From: Pachyseris speciosa | Taxonomy: Eukaryota; Cnidaria; Anthozoa; Scleractinia; Pachyseridae | Direction: 5' to 3' | Assembly: GCA_016490735.1 (NCBI GenBank) | Contig: JAEMWC010000459.1 | Span: 35,001-99,000, forward strand | DNA: 64,000 nucleotides | In this document: piece by piece, positions 36,201 through 42,972 of the stretch | Position numbering within the stretch: the first letter of the stretch is position 1 | Layout: each line of letters opens with the position of its first letter | Program-made: the position numbers and the translations under genes | Notes under the pieces: model-generated | Database searches by the model: none | What the model saw: only the letters and a program-made list of their open reading frames with translations | Told to the model about the DNA's origin: nothing

Positions 36201-37973
36201 ATGCGTTGGAAAGCTGAGCGGAGGGTTTTAGTTTTATTGAAACTCCCTACCAGGCTACAAACTCTGTAGGATCTTAAAATAACTGGTAAAATCATGTTCA
36301 TTGTGTGCTCAACATCTCAGTTCACATGATCGTCTCATTTGGTAGTGACCGCATTAAGCCGTTGGACTTGCATCTTTTACCTGCATATGTAAAACATGAA
36401 CGCAACGTCAAGTATTCCACACAGCCATAAAGGGTATTAAAGGGAGTTCCAGGTGCTGTGGACTGTCCGATCACACATCTCAGGGCTGTATGAAGGCTGG
36501 GCGATAGGCTGGCCACCTGTCCCGAGCGGCTCTAGACCAGGCCAGGGAATCCTCTTAAAGAGATCCCATGCAACCCTTGACGCGAACAAATATTGATGGT
36601 GATGATAGGCTAAAACTGACCTGGCTTTTTATGTCTTCTCCTCTTTTATCAGGAATAATTCAGTTCGGTATTGAAACTGACGAGACCAAAGAAAAGCACG
36701 TGACTGCTGAAGATGTTAAATCGGAAAAGCCAATGTACTCAGAGGATGTCGGGACGATAAAAAGCGGCTCTACCATGATGAGAATGAGCGCGACAGAGAG
36801 GAGGAAGCGGATCAAGAGCGAAGGCGCTGCAGTTGATGGAGCTGCGAACTTGACGTACAGGGAGGAGCAAACCCAGGGGGGTGCCATTGCCAATGAAGGA
36901 TTTATGAGGTGCGCGAGTGGGATTATACTGCTGTTTTATTTTTTTATTCTCAGTTCTTGTGTTCATATACAGGGTGTATGAAACATTTTATTGCTGAATA
37001 TACCTGTTTAAGTGTGGATATATCGACCCAAACACTTCCTTTTCCTCCCAACAATGTTGAAGTTATTCTCTCAAGGTGGCTCAGAAGTAAAAAAAAAAAA
37101 AGTGCGGCGTATTTTTCATTTAACAGGCTGAACAATTTGAACTACGATTTTTACACTTTTCGATTACATTGTGACCCGTTTTGTCCTATTTAAAAAACAT
37201 GAAATTGGATAATAAACACATACAAACACTTATAGTTTTGTCCTTTTTAATTTTATAATTCCCTGGTATCTGCGATAGCGAATTAACGACCACGATTTTC
37301 CTGTTCCAGATCTCAAGATGAGCTTGCACAAGCTTCTCAGCCAGCAACGCTTCCGCTTCGTGGTCGAGGACAGGACTTAAGACGATCGCAGAGCGCGGAC
37401 GAACTTGCAACTCTAGACTACGACATGTTTGAAAACCGCCGTAGATCGTCCCAAACACTTCAAACCGGTCGTGACGGATACATGAGAATGCAACAGGCGA
37501 GCCGAGGATCAGTGGACAGGACCGATGGAGGGTTAGCAATGGGAACTGTCGATGTAGCTGTTGCAGGAATAAGGACACCTGATGAATCTCTGGACGATTG
37601 GAGCCACATATACGATATGGCGGAACAGGAAATCACTTTCACGGCTAACAATGGGGGCCGGAATGTATACACCCTGGACAATGGCGGATACCGTACGGAG
37701 GAGTGGTATACCCGGGGAGGTGGTGCACCCGGTCAGTTAAGAGAGGAAGGGTTTCAAGAAATTAACGTTGAACACCAACCGATCTACCAAGAAATAACAT
37801 TCAATGATGAGGTTGGTACACAAAGATTGCTTAGTTATGGCTCTTTTTCAATAACGTTAAAAATTAACATGACTAAGTTATTAACTAATGTTAGCTGCCA
37901 TTGTCCATATTACCGTCAACAACTCTGCCCCCTATTCTTGTTTCAGGACTCTTTACAAAGCCGCCGCCTTTAA
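13444..37973 (+). CDS. Gene A: coadhesin-like transmembrane adhesion protein (28 exons, 1,842 aa)
   Basis: Coding exons: 13444-13537, 16060-16215, 16645-16778, 17291-17447, 18917-19090, 19611-19781, 20211-20381, 20913-21083, 21383-21550, 22075-22254, 22749-22922, 24332-24502, 26212-26382, 26830-26853, 27096-27122, 27752-28309, 29026-29589, 30503-31054, 31780-31944, 32668-32829, 33280-33413, 34429-34570, 34904-34963, 35122-35212, 35726-35898, 36653-36908, 37310-37811, 37947-37973. All introns are GT-AG and the sum is 5,529 nt in one frame. Order: signal peptide, F5/8C, nine TSP1, Thr/Pro linker, three vWA, TSP1, F5/8C, transmembrane helix, tail of about 320 residues. The architecture resembles Acropora coadhesin, a skeletal organic matrix protein; that assignment is from memory. 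Expected at the cell surface with the adhesive part outside. A possible poly(A) signal AATAAA lies near 38349. The 5' UTR was not defined. Confidence 0.85.
16060..17447 (+). CDS. Gene A exons 2-4: N-terminal discoidin (F5/8 type C) domain
   Basis: Three exons (16060-16215, 16645-16778, 17291-17447; entry phases 1, 1, 0) encode about residues 32-180. Discoidin hallmarks are visible: [11 protein letters not shown] then YLKVDLG at the end of the first exon, [21 protein letters not shown] in part in the second (the family's QG...Y.I..S pattern), and [23 protein letters not shown] in part in the third (the R(Y)(V)R..P.....CMR pattern). These domains bind carbohydrate or phospholipid on cells. The same three-exon split with the same phases recurs in the second discoidin of this gene and in gene B, so it is an inherited module. 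Confidence 0.85.
17842..18033. repeat. Hairpin-forming foldback in gene A intron 4
   Basis: Two arms of about 90 bp (17842-17933 and 17941-18033) are inverted copies; core CGTTTCGGGGATAACCCC and its complement GGGGTTATCCCCGAAACG are nearly perfect. Only about 10 bp separate the arms, so the transcript would form a long hairpin. Looks like a non-autonomous element. Confidence 0.75.
18421..18489 (+). repeat. (CTT)n microsatellite
   Basis: About 69 bp of CTT with one interruption, inside intron 4 of gene A. A second CTT tract of about 48 bp lies at 34678-34726 in the intron after the second discoidin. Confidence 0.95.
18917..19090 (+). CDS. Gene A exon 5: TSP1 repeat 1
   Basis: A one-exon thrombospondin type-1 repeat, phase 1 at both ends. 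It has [10 protein letters not shown] (third Trp of the usual W-x2-W-x2-W replaced by Tyr) and six cysteines. The usual O-fucosylation site C-x2-(S/T)-C-G is missing (CTNPCYG), so this repeat is probably not fucosylated. Acceptor TTTCAG, donor GTTAGT. Confidence 0.85.
19611..19781 (+). CDS. Gene A exon 6: TSP1 repeat 2
   Basis: A canonical TSP1 repeat in one phase 1-1 exon: complete Trp ladder and fucosylation site in [17 protein letters not shown], an RRTC strand, then [11 protein letters not shown] and a closing Cys-Pro. The Trp ladder predicts C-mannosylation and CSKTCG predicts O-fucose (family knowledge). Donor GTAGGA. Confidence 0.9.
20211..20381 (+). CDS. Gene A exon 7: TSP1 repeat 3
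   Basis: A TSP1 repeat in one phase 1-1 exon. It has [17 protein letters not shown], so the third Trp is Tyr and the fucosylation threonine is His. The IRSRTC strand and CNTHPCPG end are intact. It resembles the first TSP1 of gene B (shared FPQ-GGQ-CPG segment), which suggests the two descend from the same ancestral repeat. Confidence 0.9.
20913..21083 (+). CDS. Gene A exon 8: TSP1 repeat 4
   Basis: A canonical TSP1 repeat ([40 protein letters not shown]) in one phase 1-1 exon with donor CCGC|GTGAGT. Both the Trp ladder and the C-x2-T-C-G fucosylation site are present. Confidence 0.9.
21383..21550 (+). CDS. Gene A exon 9: TSP1 repeat 5
   Basis: A TSP1 repeat in one phase 1-1 exon: [17 protein letters not shown] with a full Trp ladder. 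The Gly after the second Cys is Asp, weakening the fucosylation site. It is followed by RSRQC and a [11 protein letters not shown] segment. The acceptor (ATAAAG) is pyrimidine-poor in its last bases but is the only site that keeps the frame. Confidence 0.85.
22075..22254 (+). CDS. Gene A exon 10: TSP1 repeat 6
   Basis: A TSP1 repeat slightly longer than its neighbours (180 bp): [18 protein letters not shown], an extended first loop, RLRTC, then [11 protein letters not shown] with a possible N-glycosylation site (NCT). Phase 1-1, donor CCAA|GTGAGT. Confidence 0.88.
22350..22592. repeat. Foldback with a tRNA-like head in gene A intron 10
   Basis: Arms of about 70 bp (22350-22420 and 22448-22522) are inverted copies (GAACACTACTTAAGCAG core). 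The right arm runs directly into a tRNA-like sequence; the left arm starts with the inverted complement of that sequence's first bases (TGACAAGCC). The same arm family recurs without a tRNA head at 45138-45285. Confidence 0.75.
22521..22593 (+). tRNA. tRNA-Thr(GGU)-like sequence, repeat-borne
   Basis: Folds as a cloverleaf: acceptor GGCTTGT pairs with ACAAGCC (7 of 7), D stem GCTC/GGGC, T arm ATAGG-TTCAAAC-CCTGT. The anticodon loop CCGGTAT gives GGU, but position 33 is C not U and the last anticodon-stem pair is A-C. Being attached to a foldback repeat and lacking U33, it is more likely a SINE-type head than a working tRNA. Confidence 0.4.
22749..22922 (+). CDS. Gene A exon 11: TSP1 repeat 7, with a MITE at its splice donor
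   Basis: A TSP1 repeat ([29 protein letters not shown]), phase 1-1. The donor reads CCAA|GTAAGG, but bases from 22927 onward belong to an inserted inverted-repeat element; the TAA of GTAA is its target duplication. The intron's +5 G is therefore supplied by the transposon, yet the donor stays close to consensus. Confidence 0.88.
22927..23332. mobile_element. MITE, probably Harbinger type, at a gene A splice donor
   Basis: Terminal inverted repeats of about 46 bp: left begins GGCCCCGTTTATATGGAG, right complement begins GGCCTCATTTATATGGAG. Flanking 3-bp duplication TAA at 22924-22926 and 23333-23335. A 3-bp TWA target is typical of PIF/Harbinger. Inner inverted repeats (GGCTCGGCTAG type) fill the middle. 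No coding sequence. The left target copy is bases +2 to +4 of intron 11. Confidence 0.85.
23716..24235. repeat. Duplicated tRNA-like repeat flanking a (TA)n tract
   Basis: The stretch 23716-23817 (CTTATGGAACCATGCAAACA start) recurs at 24120-24227. Between them is (TA)n at 23984-24080, about 97 bp with one C and one slip. The first copy contains a complete tRNA-like sequence, the second is cut after its T arm. Confidence 0.85.
23783..23854 (-). tRNA. tRNA-Thr(AGU)-like sequence, repeat-borne
   Basis: On the minus strand, GCTTCGG pairs with TCGTGGC with one mismatch and two wobbles. The D arm has the AGTGGTT loop, the anticodon loop CTAGTAA gives AGU with U33 present, and the T arm GTCGG-TTCGATT-CCGAC is perfect. 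The anticodon stem has one mismatch. A partial copy 400 bp away shows it belongs to a repeat family, so a functional tRNA is doubtful. Confidence 0.4.
24332..24502 (+). CDS. Gene A exon 12: TSP1 repeat 8
   Basis: A TSP1 repeat in a phase 1-1 exon: [17 protein letters not shown] (third ladder position Phe; fucosylation site CSLTCG intact), [17 protein letters not shown] and CNTQGC. The 1.4-kb upstream intron holds a MITE, a tRNA-like sequence and a (TA)n tract. Confidence 0.9.
24697..25860. repeat. Array of tRNA-Thr-headed foldback repeats in gene A intron 12
   Basis: Four tRNA-like heads: 24899-24972 (minus), 25197-25270, 25446-25519 and 25704-25777 (plus), plus a head fragment near 24705. 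Each is joined to the same tail (GCAATTGCATAAATTGCG, ATGATCC, CATATATGATTCATTTC and CACAATTGACC blocks). Heads face outward in inverted pairs. The plus heads have an anticodon arm TCGCACCGGTAATCGCGA with one extra base compared with a normal stem, so they are not functional tRNAs. Confidence 0.8.
26212..26382 (+). CDS. Gene A exon 13: TSP1 repeat 9
   Basis: A TSP1 repeat in a phase 1-1 exon: [34 protein letters not shown] with an N-glycosylation sequon (NAS), then CNNGPC. It closes the run of nine N-terminal repeats. The upstream intron contains the array of tRNA-headed foldbacks. Confidence 0.9.
26830..27122 (+). CDS. Gene A exons 14-15: two micro-exons forming a Thr/Pro linker
   Basis: Two very short exons, 26830-26853 (24 bp) and 27096-27122 (27 bp), both phase 1-1, encode a Thr/Pro-rich hinge (TPPVTTEP and TTTGSPP) between the TSP1 run and the vWA domains. 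Each has good acceptors (GAACAG, TTACAG) and donors (GTAAGT, GTAAGC). Skipping either would leave the frame open, so the hinge length could vary by splicing. The equivalent stretch in gene B is one long mucin-like exon. Confidence 0.7.
27752..28309 (+). CDS. Gene A exon 16: vWA domain 1
   Basis: One 558-bp phase 1-1 exon encoding a full von Willebrand A domain (residues about 715-900). The first strand reads [12 protein letters not shown], where a metal-binding vWA would have DxSxS, so the first MIDAS Asp is absent. [10 protein letters not shown] (second strand), LRNALEEAF and KVLVVITD (the later strand with its Asp) match the fold. Sequons such as NIT and NHT are present. Confidence 0.88.
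29026..29589 (+). CDS. Gene A exon 17: vWA domain 2
   Basis: One 564-bp phase 1-1 exon (residues about 901-1088). The fold is clear: [68 protein letters not shown]. The MIDAS Asp is again replaced by Ser (FALSASS). Acceptor CTGCAG, donor GCAAG|GTACGA. Confidence 0.9.
30040..30197. mobile_element. MITE with TA target duplication (mariner-like) in gene A intron 17
   Basis: Inverted ends GACCCTTTGCATAAATGGC / complement of GCCATTTATGCAAAGAGTC, arms about 60 bp, flanked by TA at 30038-30039 and 30198-30199. The end sequence resembles the MITE at 43465-43643 (GACCCTTTTCATAATGGC), so the two form one family. Confidence 0.75.
30503..31054 (+). CDS. Gene A exon 18: vWA domain 3
   Basis: One 552-bp phase 1-1 exon (residues about 1089-1272): [65 protein letters not shown]. 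It is closest to vWA2, and both lack the first MIDAS Asp. The similarity of the three exons indicates tandem exon duplication inside the gene. Confidence 0.9.
31244..31395 (+). repeat. Hexanucleotide microsatellite (AACAGT then AGCAAT)
   Basis: About 150 bp of hexamer repeats: AACAGT copies first, then many AGCAAT copies with two ATGGCA variants, ending in AATAAC. It lies just after the vWA3 exon in intron 18. Long open frames here are artefacts of the repeat. Confidence 0.95.
31780..31944 (+). CDS. Gene A exon 19: TSP1 repeat 10 (divergent)
   Basis: A shorter, divergent TSP1 repeat lying between the vWA run and the second discoidin. It keeps [11 protein letters not shown] and CNTQDC but has an altered middle ([14 protein letters not shown]). 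Phase 1-1. Acceptor ATTACAG, donor GAAG|GTGATG. Only two ladder Trp remain and the Gly of the fucosylation motif is Arg. Confidence 0.82.
32668..34570 (+). CDS. Gene A exons 20-22: second discoidin (F5/8 type C) domain
   Basis: Exons 32668-32829, 33280-33413 and 34429-34570 encode residues about 1328-1473. The first ends [18 protein letters not shown], the second has VYRVATKG...[13 protein letters not shown], and the third ends [19 protein letters not shown] in part. These three exons match the gene B discoidin in phase; two match in length (162 and 142 bp) and the middle one differs by 6 bp. The last intron holds a transposase-like relic and a palindrome. Confidence 0.9.
33847..34260 (+). 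pseudogene. Transposase-like (DUF3504/Crypton-type N-terminal region) relic in a gene A intron
   Basis: An ATG at 33847 opens [16 protein letters not shown] and [14 protein letters not shown], a 52-codon frame ending at 34005. After about 135 nt, a frame from 34094 gives [16 protein letters not shown] and [17 protein letters not shown], ending at 34260. Joined in this order they look like the N-terminal region of the DUF3504 tyrosine-recombinase-derived proteins common in cnidarian genomes (recalled, not searched). An acceptor-like TTACAG precedes the second part, but no donor is visible after the first. The catalytic part is missing. Confidence 0.45.
34299..34364. repeat. Palindrome next to the transposase relic
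   Basis: GGTGGCTAGCGGTGGATATT and its inverted complement around a GCTTCGCGGC loop form a near-perfect stem of about 24 bp. It lies 40 bp after the relic and may be part of the same element. Confidence 0.7.
34904..35212 (+). CDS. Gene A exons 23-24: juxtamembrane linker and transmembrane helix
   Basis: Exon 34904-34963 is a 60-bp Pro/Gly/Ser linker. Exon 35122-35212 (91 bp) encodes a hydrophobic helix ([18 protein letters not shown]) running into a cysteine-rich inner end ([11 protein letters not shown]), likely palmitoylated (inference). Gene B has the same 91-bp exon with the same Cys cluster. A single helix plus a signal peptide gives a type I membrane protein. Confidence 0.85.
35450..35605. 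repeat. Foldback in gene A intron 24
   Basis: Arms ATTTTGTTTTCCCAATATAG (35450 on) and CTACATTGGGAAAACAAAAT (35584 on) are inverted copies, with the inner GTCATGTGAT / ATCACATGG also paired. Small non-coding foldback between the transmembrane and first tail exons. Confidence 0.65.
35726..37973 (+). CDS. Gene A exons 25-28: cytoplasmic tail
   Basis: Exons 35726-35898, 36653-36908, 37310-37811 and 37947-37973 encode about 320 residues. The tail starts RGKKRRG (stop-transfer) and shares [12 protein letters not shown] and EVQEVTIEM with gene B. Tyrosine motifs include DGYMRM (YxxM, a PI3-kinase SH2 ligand pattern), HIYDMAE and PIYQEITF. No enzyme domain is seen. The last exon adds eight residues (DSLQSRRL). 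The intron 37812-37946 is 135 bp with no in-frame stop, so retaining it gives an alternative tail. Confidence 0.8.
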
Positions 37974-40945
37974 TCGCAAATCAAGATACGAGGGAAGCTG
38001 AGCTCTTCAAGAATTTCACAAAGAAAGAAGAAAAGAGGATGATTCAATAGGCACATAATGTGTGTTCAATAGTTAGATCAATAGGAAGTTATTTTAAATA
38101 ATAGTATGTTCCATAGAACTTTGAGATTGCATACAAAAGCTTCCATAGAGCCTTGTGATTGCCTACAAAAGCGTTCACGAATTACGAAACCTTGAAGTGA
38201 TTCAAGTCTTTTCTTACTCTGTCCTCAATTAGGCATTTTCATATCATTTTATGCACTCAAGAAACCGCCAATTTCAGTTTTCGGTTGGTTTTCGGTTTTC
38301 GGTTGGTTTGAGGTATTTATTTTCACTGGTTTATAAAGCAAAAACAAAAATAAAATAATTACAAAAAAAAAAAAGAAAAAACAGGAAGTAGCTTCCTAAT
38401 GGATACCGCCTAAAGGTAAAACCCTTTCAAGCTTTTATTTTTTAATTCGTGCTTGAAGTAGAAAAGCTTTAAAGAATACAGAGGCCACAATTATTCGGTT
38501 GCCGTGTCTTCAAAGGACAATAGATTGACTGTTTTTGCATTCACACGACGCGTCACAGCAATGTCTTTTAATTTAACCCTATGGTGGTTTAGCATCATTA
38601 TACAACTGAAAAGAAAAGAATATAAGGACAAACAAAGCAACAAGCAATCTAGTAATTAACCAAAAATTGGCGAGAGATGTTTTAGTATAGCTATTATAGA
38701 AAGTGTAGATGTTGGAGCAAGTGTTGTTGGCAGTGAGCCTGCTATCATTTCTTGAAATAAAGTGATGTGTCACTAAGTACCATTCCACAGTAAGATAGCG
38801 ATTTCATCAAGACTCCCAAAATACCACATCACACGACAAAAGGTGAGTACTTTTTGAGCAAATTTTTGCGAGACCTTTGCACAAATGGCGCATGCTCCAT
38901 CGGGCTTTTAGTGTGGGATTAGAGCAACTTACATTTTTAATATATAAATAGAATTGTATTTTGTAAGTAGTTGTTTAATAAAATCAGATGTAGCTATCAG
39001 TTAATTTTGGCCTTCACATCACATTATCTTTTTAGTGTTACAATACACCACTTTGCTAATGATCAGTTGAAATTTAATTTTGACCGTTTACCCCCACAAA
39101 GGACTGGATCTACCCACAATTCACCAGGAACTGATCATTAGCAAAATGGTGTATTTAGCAATAAAACACAACAGCTTGAGTTTGACCCTTTCTGTTCGAC
39201 AGGAACTTAATTAAAGTCCTTCCATGTGTGAAAGGGTCGATCCCTTCCATGCTATAACAGACAGCGTTGACAATAATGGGTTTGAAATAATAACCAAAAA
39301 GGCCCAGTAGGGTCAAGAAATCTTCTTAAAAATTCTTGCCAGGAGGCCTTAACATTTATGGGAACAAGAATAATATAATGTGGAAAAAAAGATTTTTTTC
39401 TTTTCTTGAAAGTTGAGATCGCTAACATGTGCAATGGCATGAATATATCTTTTGAGGTGTTCTGGGCTTTCGGACAGCTGTAGATTGTGACAGGTTGCAT
39501 TGCATTTGGACAGCCTTTTTGTGTATGTCAAAGAGCAAACAACGATGCCAAAACAAGGACATACCACACTACAAAACCACATCCAAAAAGTCTCCCTTTT
39601 CTAAGCTCTCTTCTCCCTTGCTCTGGAGCGCGAAATAGGGGGGACAGGAAGACTAAAGATCCTGGAAGCGAGGGTTAACTAACAAAAAAAAAATGCTTAT
39701 CTAACTTAACGTCAAATAATAAGGATGGATAAACGCCACATCGGTTATTTACCACGTGACCTGAATCACGTGACTTATGCAATAACGTACAAACAACATT
39801 GTAACAACTTAGTCTCTTTCATGTCTGGCAGCGTTCTCTCTGCATACCGAGGAACCTGACTCGTGTACCAAGACCTTACAATTACTAAATTATAACGATG
39901 GCATTCTTAGCGATCGCCTTTTACTGCAGGTCATTACACTGCTACCTGCTCAAAAGTCTTAATTACAGAGGTAATTATGATGCTACCAAAGTCTTTAAGC
40001 CTTGACGTTGTCTTTAAATAACAATTGCGCGCTTGCGTCCACAAACTATCCGTTGATACTTTGATTCAGCGCGTAGTCATGTATTAGAACTGAAAAAAAA
40101 ATAATAACAACAATTAGTTCACTTCGGTCTACGTCACGAACTGCTAAAACAGTTGATCAAGCGTAAGGCATATTTGTTTATGTTCTCATGAATATATCTT
40201 TTCATTGACATTTTCTTTTAATTTTTTTATTTTATTTTAATCCATTGCCTTCGTTCGTTCGTTCGTTCGTACGTACATCCGTTTGTTCGTCTCATGCCAT
40301 TTAGTTGTTCTTCCATTCATTTTAATCAATCAGTGAGTCAGTGAGTCAGTCATTCAGTCAGTCAGTCAGTCGTTTATTCATTTTCATTTATAAATAAATA
40401 AGTGAGTGAGTGAGTGAGTGAGTGAGTGGATAAGTACATTTATAATCAGTAGAATTTATTTAAGATAAGACACGAGCTCTAACAGGTGGTTTCAAAAGTT
40501 ATGTCTTGGTTCTATAGCTACTCCCGGAGAATTCAAATTGGTGTTCAAGGGAAGAAACTGTTTCTGTTGATGTTATTTTTACACATTCCCAGAAATTTTT
40601 AATCAGTAGAGAGATATAGATGCCACGCAGTGACGTCATATCCCACGAGCTAAGCGTTGGGTCTCTTTGTCTGTACAGAGTAATATAATTCGGGAAGGAA
40701 AAAACGCCTTTAACTACTGTACGCTGCTGACACCCTTTCTTTAGGTCTCATAGCAAATATTTTTAGGTCATTTGGAATCAGGCGAAATATTCTAATAACT
40801 ACTAGTTTGTAAGGGCGAATTTTCAGCCAAGCTCAGATTAACGATAAGGGGATTCATAGAAGCGTGGCAATTAAATAATTAAATGGATCGCATGCGCGCT
40901 CTATTCATAAACAATATATTACTAAATCATTGTTCATTGTTTAAT
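37974..40945. other. Intergenic region between the convergent genes A and B
   Basis: Holds both 3' ends. Features seen: a possible gene A poly(A) signal at 38349, a gene B candidate (inverted) at 40452-40457, a foldback at 39043-39154 (ACACCACTTTGCTAATGATC and complement), and tetranucleotide tracts at 40255-40275 (GTTC), 40333-40372 (CAGT/GTGA) and 40403-40428 (GTGA). No gene seen. Confidence 0.6.
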
Positions 40946-42972
40946 TTAACACAAAATTTTGCCAACCTGACGATCGAACTGTACTTCAGCGTAAACTGTG
41001 CCATCGTCAAAGTTAAATATCTCGTATCCATCTTCCTTCAATTGGTCATTTGTTACTTCAGTGTAGATGATTTCTTTTCCCCTCTTGCTCCTCTGCACTC
41101 CTTCCCCAATGAAATGGCTTGGGCTCCCTTCACCATTTGCATACAGCTTGACTTTGGATTGTTGATTATATCGTCTAGTTTCTTCGTCATCCATGAAAAC
41201 AATATCTCTCTCCAAGAATTCTATTTGATGGGACAAGCCGACTCCCCGAGAGCTTCCAGATGATTCATGTCTCCTTCCCGAATCAGAGCCCCCACTTGAG
41301 GAAGTCACCGGTGACTTTCGATTTGTCTGCTGCATCCCCATGTTATCGTCAGGATTCGTCGCTTTGTTGAAGTACAAAAGAAGATGGTTTTCGATAGTAT
41401 CACGGTAGACGGAGCCAAGTTCCCCTGTACTTTTGGAGCGTGTAATTTCTTGTAGGCGGGCGCGAATGTGTGGGGGCTGTCCAGGCACCATAATAGGCCA
41501 TTCCTGGGATCTGTTCGACGCGATATAATACTTTGATTAGGCTCGATTACCAGCCGCTGAGCGAGAAATATGGGAGGCGGTGCCGAGCGATTGCAAGCAA
41601 CCAAGTCTATATTCTTATTACTTTTTAGTGACCCCATAGAACCGTCTTCAGTTTTACTTAGTAATTTTCCACCTATACTTTAAAAAAAAAACTGGAAAAC
41701 TTTGGCCTACTTATCATTTTTTTTTTTATAATAAACCGTCAAGAGCACCAAATACCAGTACATGTCTGTCTAGTTTGGAAGTAATTCAGTCAGATTTGAA
41801 TGGGAGGGATAATTAACAAGCGATACTATCGTTTCCTTTAAAATTCAGAATGCCAATGGAACCACAGACCTTGAAAATCCTCCATTTACTGATCCAGTGC
41901 GTTCATTTCTGTGTGAGGTTGGTTCCTCAGCGTCATTAAATATTACCACAGGTTCGCTCTTGGCTCGAGCACTCCTCCTCCGTCCCTCCGTTGACTGGTA
42001 TCCAGTTGCTAATAAGTTCGTTGTGGCCACTTCAGAGTAGATTGGGGTCTCCGAACGAGCACAATCAGAAGTCCTCTGGTCGCTGCAATTCGATTCTTCT
42101 GTTTCTACTTCGAATTCAATGACTCCTAAACGAACAAACAGAAGTCAAATTATTTATGGTATTAAACATAAATGATAACGGAGTGTTTCAAATAAGGATC
42201 AACAGTGGAAATTCACATTGAAATTCAGTCTTCTTTGAACTACAATTAAAATTGGTGCGCCACTTACAACAAAATTATCTGGTGTTAACGGATATCATGC
42301 ATGTTTTCAGGTGAGTACGAACTCTACAGAAGGAGGGGTGGGGTGACAAATCTCAGGGCTAGTCTGCCCGTAAGCGTAAGAAAATATGGGACAAACCAGC
42401 TTACTGGATGTTACAAAGCACTGAATACGAAATTAACAAACGAAAACGAGTATAAATCGTCAATTGATCAATGAAACTGCCAACAGGTGAACAAACAGAC
42501 GACCCAACGGATGAATGAATGCACCAACGAACGAACGAACGAGCGGACGGACAGGCGAACGAATCGAATGAACGAACTCGTGAATGAAAGAGCGAACGAG
42601 AAAACGAATCGATGGATGGGTGTCTGTCTGTCCATTCATCCGCCCATCAGTCCGTCCATCAGTCTGTCCATCATTCCGTTCGTCCGTCCGTCCGTTCGTT
42701 CATTGATTATCCCGTCCACAAACCCTGCCTCGCGCGCCTATCCAGGCCGTCTGCCCCGCCAGTCCATTCGATCGTCCGTCCATTCCTCCGTTCGTTCGAT
42801 TATTAATAAGCATTAGATAATCATGCAGTCGACCACAGTACCTAATGTTTCCTCCTTCATGTTTATGGAAACTTCTTGGACTTCACTTTCAGGAACATTC
42901 GGTACCGAACTCCATCTCTTGTCGTATTCAAGAAGATACCCGTCGTCAGTCAAGTATGTCCTCTTTTTTCCT
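40946..42972 (-). CDS. Gene B exons 10-12: cytoplasmic tail
   Basis: Exons 42972-42842, 42125-41870 (256 bp, same as gene A) and 41510-40946 encode about 317 residues. Shared with gene [27 protein letters not shown], a YSE motif and the RSQ start of the last block. Three Tyr-x-Glu-Val sites are seen: PIYSEV, IIYTEV and TVYAEV. IIYTEV fits the ITIM consensus and TVYAEV fits the ITSM consensus (T-x-Y-x2-V). The frame stops at 40946; a donor-like CAG|GTTGGC just before (exon end 40967) matches the last donor of gene A, so a further exon may exist. Confidence 0.8.

Noticed and set aside
36660..36966. Minus-strand open frames over the gene A tail exon.
   Set aside because: Shadows of the plus-strand coding exon 36653-36908, which is supported by phase and by homology with gene B.
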